Positions 10,009-19,350 of a stretch of 64,000 nucleotides of DNA are shown here, piece after piece. Every line of letters begins with the position of its first letter. Within the stretch, counting starts at the first letter, position 1. Below the pieces are notes generated by a model that saw only the letters and a program-made list of their open reading frames with translations, did not search any database and had not been told where the DNA came from. This stretch comes from Hyphomicrobiales bacterium (lineage in GTDB: Bacteria > Pseudomonadota > Alphaproteobacteria > Rhizobiales > Rhizobiaceae): positions 119,628 to 183,627 of the forward strand of contig UBNQ01000019.1 of the NCBI GenBank assembly GCA_900466875.1. Reading direction: 5' to 3'. A program made the translations under genes and the position numbers.

Positions 10009-11754
10009 TCAGTAGACATCCCGCAGATACCGTTTGTCTCGTTTCATGCTCGCCAGATAATCGCCCGCCTTTTCCGGTGTCATGCCGCCGTGTTCGGCGA
10101 TGATCTCGCCGAGAGCGGCATCAACATCGCGGGCCATGCGGCTTGCATCGCCGCAGACATAAAAGGACGCGCCATCCTGCAGCCAGGAAAACAGCGCCTT
10201 GCCGTTTTCCTTCATGCGGGTCTGAACGTAGATCTTGGCATCCTGATCGCGTGAGAAAGCGAGATCGAGGCGCGTGAGCAACCCGTCGCGGCTCATGGTG
10301 GAAAGCTCGTCTTCGTAGATGAAATCGCTGTCGCGGCGCTGGTCGCCGAAGAACAGCCAGTTGCGGCCCTTCGCTCCGCGGGCGCGGCGTTCCTGCAGGA
10401 AGGCGCGGAAAGGGGCGATGCCGGTGCCGGGACCGACCATGATCATCGGCGCATCGTCATTTCCCGGTACGCGAAAAGCCTTGTTCGGCGAAACGAAGAT
10501 GCCGGCTGTCGCTCCCTCGGCCACACGGTCTGCCATATAGGTCGAGCAGATGCCGCCGCGATCGCGGTTGGCAGCGTGATAACGGACACTGGCGACCGTC
10601 AGGTGAACTTGGCCTTCGGCTTCCTTCGGGCTGGATGAGATCGAATAAGCGCGGTGCTGCAGCGGCTTCAGGAAGCTGACGAATTCCGTAGCACTCAAGC
10701 TGCCCTCGGGTATGAGCGAGATCAGATCCAGACTGTCCTGGCTCCACAGGAAGGCATCGAGCGCCTCCTTGTCGCCGTTGCGGACTACATGGCTCAGCTC
10801 CTCATGGGAGGCACGACGCTCGATCTCGGCGATCAGATCACGTGAAGGCGTCGAGATTTCGTATTGCGTCGACAGCAGCACGCCAAGCGATGATCCGCCG
10901 ACCTCTGTTTCATTTGAGGAGCCGAGCCTTGCGATCAAGAGGTCGACAAGCGCCGGATCGTTGACCGGCATGACGCCGAGTGCATCACCGGCTTCGTAGG
11001 CAAGGCCGCTGTCGCCGAGGTCGAATTCGAAGTGACGGATTTCCTTGGATGAGGCGGGGCCGGACAGGCAGCGGTTGACCGCCATTGTCGAGGAATAGGG
11101 GTTCTTGCGGCTCCAGCCGGTTGCTTCGCGCGACGGGGCGGGTGCTACGGTGGGGGTGGCCGCCGCGACGGGCTTTTCGGCGGCAAGCGGCAGGGTTTCA
11201 CCGAACCATGCGGCAGCGGCATCTTCGAAATCGATATCGCAATCGAGACGGGCGGTAATGCGGGTTGCGCCGAGCTGTTCCAGGCGCGTATCGATCAGTT
11301 TTCCGGCCTGGCAAAACCCGTCGTAACCGGTATCGCCGAGTGCCAGGACCGCGAATTTCAGGTTTTCGAGACGCGGTGCGGTCTCGGCGGACAGGGCTTC
11401 CCAGAAAAGCTGGGCATTGTCCGGCATTTCGCCCTCGCCATAGGTGGAGGTGACGATCACGACATGGCGCATAGTTGCAAGTGCGCCCATGTCGATATCG
11501 TCAAGGCCGCGGACTTCCGGCGCCATGCCAAGGTTTTTGGCGGAAGCGGCGGCATCCATTGCCAGATTTTCGGAATTGCCGGTCTGGGTGCCGTAAAGGA
11601 TGTGGATCGTCTGTGCTGCTTCCGCCGCAGGGGCGCTGGCAATGCTCTCACCGGCGATAAGGCGCGAATTAAGCCCGGCCATGAAGCCGGAAAGCCAGGC
11701 GCGCTGGTCGCTGTTGAAGGGCGCATCCTCGGGGATATGCGGGATCATCATCAT
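10009..11754 (-). CDS. NADPH-dependent diflavin (FMN/FAD) reductase, CysJ-like
   Basis: A 581-aa protein with the layout of sulfite reductase alpha subunit and cytochrome P450 reductase. Residues about 70-210 are an FMN flavodoxin domain (IHILYGTQTGNSENLA, VTSTYGEGEMPDNAQLFWEA). Then come an FAD domain (RAYSISSSP, GGICSTYMAD) and an NADPH domain (GPGTGIAPFRAFLQERR, AFSRDQDAKIYVQ, YVCGDASRMARDVD, terminal RYLRDVY). The SR...K.YVQ pattern indicates NADPH. I chose the first of three consecutive Met codons (11754), 10 bp after the upstream GltB-like gene. The longer frame to 11985 would overlap that gene. No CysI haemoprotein gene is nearby, so the GltB-like protein is the likely electron acceptor. 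Confidence 0.9.
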   Translation of the reverse strand: MMMIPHIPEDAPFNSDQRAWLSGFMAGLNSRLIAGESIASAPAAEAAQTIHILYGTQTGNSENLAMDAAASAKNLGMAPEVRGLDDIDMGALATMRHVVIVTSTYGEGEMPDNAQLFWEALSAETAPRLENLKFAVLALGDTGYDGFCQAGKLIDTRLEQLGATRITARLDCDIDFEDAAAAWFGETLPLAAEKPVAAATPTVAPAPSREATGWSRKNPYSSTMAVNRCLSGPASSKEIRHFEFDLGDSGLAYEAGDALGVMPVNDPALVDLLIARLGSSNETEVGGSSLGVLLSTQYEISTPSRDLIAEIERRASHEELSHVVRNGDKEALDAFLWSQDSLDLISLIPEGSLSATEFVSFLKPLQHRAYSISSSPKEAEGQVHLTVASVRYHAANRDRGGICSTYMADRVAEGATAGIFVSPNKAFRVPGNDDAPMIMVGPGTGIAPFRAFLQERRARGAKGRNWLFFGDQRRDSDFIYEDELSTMSRDGLLTRLDLAFSRDQDAKIYVQTRMKENGKALFSWLQDGASFYVCGDASRMARDVDAALGEIIAEHGGMTPEKAGDYLASMKRDKRYLRDVY

Positions 11755-11764
11755 CGTCTGAGCC

Positions 11765-14700
11765 TCACGATCTGGCCGTTGCGAGGCTGCCGACAGCCTT
11801 GGCTGCAAAAAGCTCCTCAAAGCTCGGGATGCGGCCGATCCGGTCGCGATTGCTTTGCGTCTGCTGGATGATCCAGCCATAGGTGCCGGGGCTGTCGATC
11901 GACAGCGTGTTGCGGCCAGCAAGCGCGTGACGATAGTCGGACAAGCGCTTTTCCGAGACGAGAACAGCGAGATCCTGATCGTCATAATCGGCGATCGCCT
12001 CGCGCGCGTAGCGGGAAAGCTTGTGCATCAGCGCAAAATCCTCAGTCAGGATCAGGTTGCGCACCGCCTTTTCCACCGCCGGTTCGGACGGTCCGAGTGC
12101 ATTCGGCACGCGGGCCATGGCAAGCGATTGGGCCATAGAGAGAACCGTGTAATTGTTCAGCAATGTGAACATGTCCTGCGTGTCCGTCTCTCCGTGGCCC
12201 GGAGCCTTGCCGTTTAGGATCGGCGTGCGGTCGCGATAGGAGAGCTTGAACTTGCGAACCTGATGGCCGGCCAGCGCCGTCGACAGTTCCTCGATCAGAT
12301 CCTTGCGGCTCTTTGCCTTCAGGATGGCATCGCTATCCTGATAAAGCAGCAGCGCGCGCGGCAGGCAGTAGACGAAATTCGACCGCTCGCTTTCAAAATT
12401 TTCGAGCAGCCAGCGCGCCTTTTCCGATCCGGTGGCTTCTACATGCCATTCCAGCATCATCCGGATCGCATCCGCATGGAAAGCCACATACGGATCGGTC
12501 GGATCGGCGATCGAGCCGATCAGGATGGAGTCATGGCTCATCTTTTTCGGCAGGTCGCGATAGGGATCATACTGATAGAAGAAACCGCCGCTCATGCCGT
12601 TGCCGACACCCTTGCCGAATGCGCCGAGATTGAGCACGGCGCCATTGGTCATGTATTCGCAGCAGAAATCGCCGACGCCTTCGACGACGGCGGTGGATCC
12701 GGAATTGCGCACCGCAAACCGGTCGCCCGCCTGACCCTCGGCGAACAGGCGTCCGCCTGTCGCGCCGAACAGGGCAAAATTGCCGATCAGCACGTTGCCG
12801 CCTGCCTCATGCGAACCGCCGCCCGGCGAGCGGACGGAAATGGTGCCGCCATTGGCGCTTTTGCCGACGCCGTCATTGCAGGTGCCGGTATGGGTCAGCA
12901 TCATGCCGTCATTGCAAAAGGCGCCATAGGACTGGCCGGCCGAGCCGGATGTGGCGATCTTGACCGAACCTGCATCGAGGAAACGGCGGCCGCGCTTGTC
13001 CTGCCGCACGGCCGGAAGGTGACGCGTCTCATCCTCAGTCAGTTCGTGATTCAGCATCCGCTCGATGTCGACCGCAAGCTGTCCGCCGACGCTCTTGTTG
13101 CAGTTGTTGAGATGCTGGTTGCCGCCGAGCTCGACCACCGGCAGGCCGCCGTCGATCAGCGCCGAGCGCACCATGTCGATGAAGGCGTCGTCGACCGCGT
13201 AATCCTTTTCCATGTAGACCGGATCGGTGATCTTCACCTCCTCGACCACCTGCAGCATCGCACGGAGGTCAAGCTGTCCGACGCTGGAGGGATGATCGAG
13301 GAGGTGAAGAAGATCGCTGCGGCCACGCGCCTCGCGAAGAGACCTGAAGCCGAGCGATGCAAGGATTTCACGCGTTTCATGCGCGATGTTGAGGAGGTAC
13401 TGCGCCAGCGCTCGTGGGTCGCCGTCAAAAACTTCGGCATTGGTGGTGAGGCCGGCCGGGCACTTGATGTTGCAGTTCTTCGCCATGACGCATTTCAGCA
13501 TCATCAGCGCCGTCGTGCCGAATTCAAAGCTGTCGCCGCCGAGCAGCGCCGACTTGACCACATCGCTTGCCGTCTGATGCGCGCCGGAGCAACGTAGCAG
13601 AACCTTCTGGCGCAATCCGTTGGCGCAGAGCGCCTGATGCACTTCGGCAATGCCGATTTCGGCGGCGCGGCCGGTATATTTGAGGCTGGTGACGGCAGCG
13701 GCCCCGGTGCCGCCGGTATTGCCAGCGACGTTGATGACATCGGCACCCGCCTTGGCGACGCCGACGGCGATCGTGCCGATGCCTTCCGATGAGACCAGCT
13801 TGACGATGACGCGCACGCGCGCCGCCTTGCAGTCATGGATAAGCTGCGCCAGATCCTCGATCGAATAGGTATCGTGATGCGGGGGCGGGGAGACGAGTTC
13901 GACGCCTGGTGTGCCGCCACGAGCAGCCGCGATCTCGACCGTCACCTTGGCGGCCGGCAACTGGCCGCCTTCGCCGGGCTTGGCGCCCTGTCCGATCTTG
14001 ATTTCCAGCTCTTCCAGCATCGGATCTGCGAGATAACCGGCCCAGATGCCGAAACGGCCAGAGGCGAACTGCTTGATACGCGAGGCGCGGATCGTGCCGT
14101 AACGCGAGATATGCTCGCCGCCCTCGCCGGAATTCGACATGCCGCCGACCATGTTGGTGCCATGGGCGACCGCCTCGTGCGCGCTGGATACAAGCGCGCC
14201 ATGGCTCATGGCGCCGGAGGCGAGAAGCGGGGTGATTTCGCTTGCCGGCTGTACCTCGTCCAGAGCGATGCCGGCCGCTGCCGTCTCGAGAAGCTGCAGG
14301 TAGGTTAGCGCCTGACCTGCCGCGTGGACGGAAAGCGCTCCACCTTCAAGCCAATGGCCGAGAATGTCGATGCCGAAGCGGGTCACGAGCGACTGCCCGA
14401 GCGCGGCAAGCCGGGCGAGATCGCTGCCTTGTGGGCCGGTGAGGGAAAGCCGGAACATGTCTTCAGGCAATGCCTCGCAGGTCAGGCCACGCACCAGGAA
14501 GCTGTTATTGCCCTTGCGGGAAAAACGCTTCATCTCCTTGCGGAAATCGTCCGGAGAGGTGGCGTAGGTGACATCTGCCGGGAAGGCCAGAACATCGCGA
14601 AGCGCGGCAGGACGACGGGCGCGTTCCTCCGTCATCATCCGCGCGAAGGCACGGTAGCCGGGCGTGATGGTGAAGCGGTCGATCGCTTCCGAAGACAGCC

Positions 14701-17260
14701 GGTCGTAACTTGTATTCGTATAGGCCGCATCATCTATGCCGAAGGCGTCATCGAGACGATTGAGGGTGAGCAGGCGCAGGAAGGGATCTTCCTCGCCATC
14801 AGGCTCCGCGAAGGAGGGCTTTTCCTCCGTCATGTCGACGAAACCGCGCACGGCCGTGGTGCCGAAGGAATGGCCGGCGCCTTCCGCACGTTCCTTGAAC
14901 AGGCCGAGCAGCGGGATGTCGTCCTCGCCCTTCACTGTAAGCGCCTTGGCATGCCAGTCTGCAACGGCCTGGGCGATGACCTTGAAGTTGACCCCGCCCA
15001 CCGGGGTCTTCACGTTGGGGAAATAGCGCTTGAGCACCGGATCGCTGGTATCGAGGAAATTCGGCTCGAAGAATTCTCCACTGACATAGCTCTCGGCGGT
15101 GCAGAGGCCGACCTTGCCCATGGTCTTCATCAGCGACTTTTCCGCCGCCTTGGCGAAGCGCTTGAAAGCTTTATCCGCTTCAGCCGCAAACTTCTCTTCT
15201 GCGCGGAATTGCACGCCGAGCGGATAGACCGCCGACGCCCCGAAGCCCAGGGCGGTTGCGACATGGTGAGACGACGAGATCTGCCCGCTTTCGACCACCA
15301 GCGAAACGCGCAGGCGCGCACCTTCCTCGATCAGTTTCTGGTTGATCGCCGAGACGACGAGGATCATCGGCAGGGCTGCGCGGTCACGCGCCACATGCCG
15401 GTCGGTGATGACGGCAATGCCGCCCTCTTCGCGGGCGAAAGCCGCGACCGCCTTGCATAGCCCGTCAATGCCGGCCTCGAGGGCCTGTGCATTGCTTTCG
15501 GCATCTTCGAGGATCGGCGTGTAAAGCATCTCGAAGCGACGAAGCGGCGTTTCCGTCTGTTCGCGCAGCTTCAGCATGTCGAGATGGGTGAGGATGGGCG
15601 AGGGTACGACGATCTGCCTTGCCGCCTTTGCGCCGATATTCGGCTTGGCGCCGAGCGCGATGCGCAGCGTCATGCCGTCGGCCTCACGAATGCTGTCCAA
15701 CGGCGGATTGGTGACCTGGGCAAAACGCTGCGAGAAATATTTCGCGACGCCGCCTTCCTGGTCCGACAGGGCGTTGATGGCATTGCCGTAGCCCATGGCG
15801 GAGATCTTTTCCGCGCCGGTCGCCAGCATCGGATCCATCAGGAACTTGAAGCTTTCCTGATTGTGGGAATAGGCGACGTAACGCTGGTGGCGCTCCAGAT
15901 CGCCATTGTAGCGCAGCGGCGAGCCTTGAGCTTCCGCTGGAATTTCCGGTAGGTCTGAAAGGCGTACGCGGGCTTCGATGAGGAGGTCGCGATATGGGCG
16001 GCGGCCAGCCAGCATTTCCAGCGCTTCGACCGTGCCATAGCTGCGCTTTTCGGCGTGATCGTAAACCAGCATGCCGCCGGCTTCGATGCGGCCGCGATGG
16101 CGCACGGTTTCCGGCGGGAAGGCGATCTGGCCGGCTTCCGACATGACGCAGAGATATTCGTCGGTCTCGACAGTACGCAGCGGACGCAGGCCGAGTCGGT
16201 CCAGCCTTGCGCCGATGACGTCGCCATTGCCGAAGATCAGCGCTGCCGGGCCGTCATTCTTCTCCTCGTAAAGAGAAAAATATTCGAGCATGGCGACGAC
16301 TTCGGCAGACAACGTCTCGTCGTTTTCCCATGCCGGCGGCATCATCGAGACGACGGCAGTCACCAGATCTAGGCCGTCTTCCAGAACGCGGGACTGCAGC
16401 GTCTGGTCGAGACGGCAGCTGTCCGACTGTCCCTTGGGGCGGATGATCGCAGCGTTTTTCGCGGCGGCAATCGCCGCTTCAGACAGGCGGTTCTTTCGGT
16501 CGGTGTTCAGCTCGCCATTATGCGCCATCTGCCGGAACGGCTGGGCCATCGACGGATGCGGGTCCGTGTTGGTGGAAAACCGCGTGTGGAAATACATGGT
16601 GTGGATCGTGTGATCAGGGTCCACCAGATCGCGGAAATAGGGAATGACCTCGTTGGAGTTGAGGCGGCCCTTCAGAACCTGCGTGCGGGCGCTGAGCGAT
16701 ATCGGGTAAAGACCGGCAAGTTCGGCGCGCGTATAGGCCTGCGCCTCGATAGCCAGCAGCGCCTTGTGGATGCGGAAGTCGAATTCGATCGCCAATGCGG
16801 ATTCGCTGTGACAGCCAAAAACCCATTGGCGGATCGTCAGCTGATGACGGATGGCGGCGGGGCGGATCGCGTCATTGTCCACCGGCACGTCACGCTTGGA
16901 GAGAATTTCAAATCCCTGTTCCGCCAGTGCCGCCTCGACGACACGCTCCGCTTCGCGATGGAACGCGGGATCTGCGGGTAAGAAGAAATTGCCGACACCG
17001 AAGCGGCGCGGCTGGAGGTCGGGGCGTCCGGTCAGCTTGCGGAAGAAGCCCAGAGATAGGTCCACGGAGATACCAGCTCCGTCGCCGACGCCTTCGGCTG
17101 ACATGCCGCCGCGATGGGGGACGGCGCAAAGGGCTTCGTGTCCCTTCAGCAATACGTCGTGGGTCTGAACGCCGTTCTTTCGCGTTATAAAGCCGACGCC
17201 GCAGCTGCTTTTTTCCTCTGCAGGATCATACAGCCCGAAGCCCTTATCCATCGCTTCCAT
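11765..17260 (-). CDS. Atypical glutamate synthase large subunit (GltB-like, 1831 aa)
   Basis: Resembles the GOGAT alpha subunit. A class II glutaminase domain (about 1-430) has its catalytic Cys20 in EEKSSCGVGF after a 19-residue leader, with HRGGMSAEGVGDGAGI and HNGELNTDRKN. A central domain (SPILTHLDML) and an FMN/2-oxoglutarate domain (SNSGEGGEHISRYG, KIGQGAKPGEGGQLP, TGGTGAAAVTSLKYTGRA) follow. A GXGXG beta-helix follows, then a further C-terminal stretch. The iron-sulfur cysteines are C1257-x5-C1263-x3-C1267, one residue shorter than the usual x4 second gap. It is much longer than typical GltB (about 1500 aa) and has no gltD beside it; a diflavin reductase follows instead. TAGGAG lies 7 nt before the ATG. 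Glutamate synthase activity is inferred, not certain. Confidence 0.88.
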   Translation of the reverse strand: MEAMDKGFGLYDPAEEKSSCGVGFITRKNGVQTHDVLLKGHEALCAVPHRGGMSAEGVGDGAGISVDLSLGFFRKLTGRPDLQPRRFGVGNFFLPADPAFHREAERVVEAALAEQGFEILSKRDVPVDNDAIRPAAIRHQLTIRQWVFGCHSESALAIEFDFRIHKALLAIEAQAYTRAELAGLYPISLSARTQVLKGRLNSNEVIPYFRDLVDPDHTIHTMYFHTRFSTNTDPHPSMAQPFRQMAHNGELNTDRKNRLSEAAIAAAKNAAIIRPKGQSDSCRLDQTLQSRVLEDGLDLVTAVVSMMPPAWENDETLSAEVVAMLEYFSLYEEKNDGPAALIFGNGDVIGARLDRLGLRPLRTVETDEYLCVMSEAGQIAFPPETVRHRGRIEAGGMLVYDHAEKRSYGTVEALEMLAGRRPYRDLLIEARVRLSDLPEIPAEAQGSPLRYNGDLERHQRYVAYSHNQESFKFLMDPMLATGAEKISAMGYGNAINALSDQEGGVAKYFSQRFAQVTNPPLDSIREADGMTLRIALGAKPNIGAKAARQIVVPSPILTHLDMLKLREQTETPLRRFEMLYTPILEDAESNAQALEAGIDGLCKAVAAFAREEGGIAVITDRHVARDRAALPMILVVSAINQKLIEEGARLRVSLVVESGQISSSHHVATALGFGASAVYPLGVQFRAEEKFAAEADKAFKRFAKAAEKSLMKTMGKVGLCTAESYVSGEFFEPNFLDTSDPVLKRYFPNVKTPVGGVNFKVIAQAVADWHAKALTVKGEDDIPLLGLFKERAEGAGHSFGTTAVRGFVDMTEEKPSFAEPDGEEDPFLRLLTLNRLDDAFGIDDAAYTNTSYDRLSSEAIDRFTITPGYRAFARMMTEERARRPAALRDVLAFPADVTYATSPDDFRKEMKRFSRKGNNSFLVRGLTCEALPEDMFRLSLTGPQGSDLARLAALGQSLVTRFGIDILGHWLEGGALSVHAAGQALTYLQLLETAAAGIALDEVQPASEITPLLASGAMSHGALVSSAHEAVAHGTNMVGGMSNSGEGGEHISRYGTIRASRIKQFASGRFGIWAGYLADPMLEELEIKIGQGAKPGEGGQLPAAKVTVEIAAARGGTPGVELVSPPPHHDTYSIEDLAQLIHDCKAARVRVIVKLVSSEGIGTIAVGVAKAGADVINVAGNTGGTGAAAVTSLKYTGRAAEIGIAEVHQALCANGLRQKVLLRCSGAHQTASDVVKSALLGGDSFEFGTTALMMLKCVMAKNCNIKCPAGLTTNAEVFDGDPRALAQYLLNIAHETREILASLGFRSLREARGRSDLLHLLDHPSSVGQLDLRAMLQVVEEVKITDPVYMEKDYAVDDAFIDMVRSALIDGGLPVVELGGNQHLNNCNKSVGGQLAVDIERMLNHELTEDETRHLPAVRQDKRGRRFLDAGSVKIATSGSAGQSYGAFCNDGMMLTHTGTCNDGVGKSANGGTISVRSPGGGSHEAGGNVLIGNFALFGATGGRLFAEGQAGDRFAVRNSGSTAVVEGVGDFCCEYMTNGAVLNLGAFGKGVGNGMSGGFFYQYDPYRDLPKKMSHDSILIGSIADPTDPYVAFHADAIRMMLEWHVEATGSEKARWLLENFESERSNFVYCLPRALLLYQDSDAILKAKSRKDLIEELSTALAGHQVRKFKLSYRDRTPILNGKAPGHGETDTQDMFTLLNNYTVLSMAQSLAMARVPNALGPSEPAVEKAVRNLILTEDFALMHKLSRYAREAIADYDDQDLAVLVSEKRLSDYRHALAGRNTLSIDSPGTYGWIIQQTQSNRDRIGRIPSFEELFAAKAVGSLATARS

Positions 17261-17280
17261 GTTCAGACTCCTACAGGAAA

Positions 17281-17329
17281 TAAGTCAACTTTGCTGACCT
17301 ATATAATGTAGATTTCTGTAGTCAAGTTT
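17281..17329 (-). promoter_or_regulatory. Candidate promoter of the GltB-like operon with two direct repeats
   Basis: On the minus strand a TTGACT -35 (17320-17325) is followed after 16 bp by TATAGG (17298-17303). The -35 lies inside AAACTTGACTA (17319-17329), and a near copy AAAGTTGACTT lies at 17282-17292. This gives two similar 11-mers in the same orientation flanking the -10, a plausible regulator-binding layout. The rest of 17330-17474 holds no gene that I can support. Confidence 0.5.
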
Positions 17330-17474
17330 AATCGTTTTTGCGATGCACAACGATACTGGCCTAACGCGCGAAGACACCCGGGTTGAGTGCAAATCCGCCG
17401 CGACGGACAGCCATCCGCAGCCTGAAACACGGCATGGACGGCTTAACCCATGCTATGTCTCAGGATATTCTCGA

Positions 17475-18329
17475 TCAGATGGCGCTGGCAGTCTTGTGAG
17501 CGATGTAAAGCTCGCGAAGCTTCAGGGTCAGCGGTCCGGGCTTGCCGTCGCCGACCGGCTGGCCGTCGATCACCGTGACCGGCAGAACGAAATTCGTCGC
17601 CGAGGTGATGAAGGCTTCGGCCGCGTTCTTGGCTTCTTCCGGCGAGAACGGGCGTTCCTCGTAAGGAATGCCGGCCTTTTCGGCGATATCGAGCACGCTG
17701 GCACGGGTAATGCCATGCAGGATGGCGTTGGACAGCGGGCGCGTGATCAGTTTGCCGCTTTTGTCGATGATATGAGCGGTCGCCGAGCTTGCTTCGGTGA
17801 CGAAACCGTCTTCCACCAGCCAGGCATCGTCAGCACCCTTTTCCATCGCCTGCATCTTGGCCATCGAGGGATAGAGCAGCTGCACGGTCTTGATGTCGCG
17901 GCGCTCCCAGCGCCAGTCGGGCAGCAGCGCCACGGACATGCCGGTCTTCACCTTGGGGTTCTCAATCACCGATTTCGCCTGGGTAAAAAGAACTAGCGTC
18001 GGCTTCGGTTCTTTCGGGAAAGCGAAATCGCGGTCGGCTGCGCCGCGGGAAATCTGCAGGTAGATCAGGCCTTCCTTGAGGTCGTTGCGGCGAACGATCT
18101 CGCGATGGACGGCGAGCAGGTCTTCGGTCGAGATCGGCAATTCGATGCCGAGTTCGGCGATCGAGCGCTTCAGCCGCGCGGCATGACCTGCATATTCCAG
18201 CAGCTTGCCGCCGATGACGCCGGTCACCTCATAGATCGCATCGGCAAACAGAAAGCCGCGATCGAAGATGGAAACCTTGGCATCGGCTTCAGGCAGCCAT
18301 TCGCCGTTGAGATATACGGTACGGGACAA
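17475..18329 (-). CDS. dat: D-amino acid aminotransferase (PLP fold type IV)
   Basis: A 284-aa class IV aminotransferase of the D-alanine/D-amino-acid type. It opens with MSRTVYLNGEWLPEADAKVS then FDRGFLFADAIYEVT, and carries KTVQLLYPSMAKMQA around the Schiff-base lysine and EASSATAHIID further on. It would move the amino group of D-amino acids to a 2-oxo acid, the natural sink for D-amino acids made by the hydantoin genes upstream. The start is TTG at 18329, supported by GAAGGAG 7 nt before it; no ATG fits as well. It is the last gene of the operon, 101 bp after the LysR gene. The alternative is a branched-chain-type enzyme, but the N-terminal block favours D-specificity. Confidence 0.88.
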   Translation of the reverse strand: MSRTVYLNGEWLPEADAKVSIFDRGFLFADAIYEVTGVIGGKLLEYAGHAARLKRSIAELGIELPISTEDLLAVHREIVRRNDLKEGLIYLQISRGAADRDFAFPKEPKPTLVLFTQAKSVIENPKVKTGMSVALLPDWRWERRDIKTVQLLYPSMAKMQAMEKGADDAWLVEDGFVTEASSATAHIIDKSGKLITRPLSNAILHGITRASVLDIAEKAGIPYEERPFSPEEAKNAAEAFITSATNFVLPVTVIDGQPVGDGKPGPLTLKLRELYIAHKTASAI

Positions 18330-18430
18330 GATTATTCTCCTTCAGGACGATGGACAGCGTTCAGCGGATGCTACGCAGCGCCGATTGGGCAAAATGAGGG
18401 CGCCGGCCGCCGGCTGGCGCGGGTTCTGGA

Positions 18431-19345
18431 TCAGAGCACATCGCCGACGGCTCGCTTCAGTTCGGCGATGAAGCCATGCAGCAGGCGCGAGCGCGGCACG
18501 CCCTTGCGGGTAATCATGACGGCCGGGATTTCGCAGGGCGGCTGGAAGGGGAGTTGCACCAGCCCCTCGGACGGCTGATAGGCGGCGCTATAGGGGTCGA
18601 CGATGGCAGCTCCCACCCCGGCGCCGGCGAGAACCGCCGCTGTTGCGCAATACCGCACTTCGACACGCGGCTCATAGCTCATGCCGTCACGCTCGAAGGC
18701 ATCGCGCAGCATCTGGCCCATGCGCGATTCGACTTCCAAGCCGATGAAACCGTGTTCCGTCAGGTCTCCTACGGTCACTTCCTGATGTGCAGCGACGTCG
18801 TGGTCCTTTGGAACCAGAGCCACCATATGGGTGCGTGCCAGAACCTCGATGTTGACCGAAGGATGACGTTCCAGTGCAATGGCAAGCCCGACATCGGCCG
18901 ATCCGCTTTGCACCGCCTCGATCACGTGTTCCAGCCGGCGTACGTCGTAGGCAACCGAGACATCCGGCCGGTCCTTCAGGAAACGGGCGAGCGCCATGGG
19001 CGCCACAGTATTGCCGAGCGGCGGCGTCGACATGATCCGCAACCGGCCTGACGTGCCGTGCCGGATCGAGCGGGCGCGGGCGGAAAAATTGCGCAGCATG
19101 CTGAAGACGGGGCGGACTTCCTCAAACAGAAGCAGCGCTTCTTCGGTCGGCTCCAGCCGCCGGTGCAGCCGTTCGAACAGGGTCACGCCGAGCTGGTTTT
19201 CAAGCTGGCGGATGCCGTTGGAGACGGCCGGCTGGGAAATGCCCAACTGCTCGGCAGCCTCGACCGTCGTCTCGCAACGCATCATCGCGCCGAAGATTTC
19301 GAGGAGGCGTAGCGAGATATCCGGCTTGTGCTCGATTTCCGTCAT
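18431..19345 (-). CDS. LysR-family transcriptional regulator of the hydantoin operon
   Basis: A 304-aa regulator with an N-terminal helix-turn-helix (about residues 26-60: AAEQLGISQPAVSNGIRQLE then LGVTLFERLHRRLEPT) and a C-terminal LysR effector domain. The start at 19345 lies 5 bp after the racemase stop, so it is embedded in the hydantoin operon and probably controls it in response to a hydantoin, carbamoyl or D-amino-acid signal. The longer frame to 19462 overlaps the racemase gene and is rejected. A LysR-like T-N11-A dyad lies upstream of the first operon gene at 25662-25678. Confidence 0.9.
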   Translation of the reverse strand: MTEIEHKPDISLRLLEIFGAMMRCETTVEAAEQLGISQPAVSNGIRQLENQLGVTLFERLHRRLEPTEEALLLFEEVRPVFSMLRNFSARARSIRHGTSGRLRIMSTPPLGNTVAPMALARFLKDRPDVSVAYDVRRLEHVIEAVQSGSADVGLAIALERHPSVNIEVLARTHMVALVPKDHDVAAHQEVTVGDLTEHGFIGLEVESRMGQMLRDAFERDGMSYEPRVEVRYCATAAVLAGAGVGAAIVDPYSAAYQPSEGLVQLPFQPPCEIPAVMITRKGVPRSRLLHGFIAELKRAVGDVL

Positions 19346-19350
19346 GACCG

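Noticed and set aside
10009..11754. Sulfite reductase assignment for the diflavin protein
   Set aside because: The domain layout fits CysJ, but no haemoprotein partner is nearby and the operon partner is GltB-like, so the narrower name is not supported.
11755..11985. 77-residue N-terminal extension of the diflavin reductase frame
   Set aside because: It overlaps the C-terminus of the GltB-like gene and lacks flavodoxin features.
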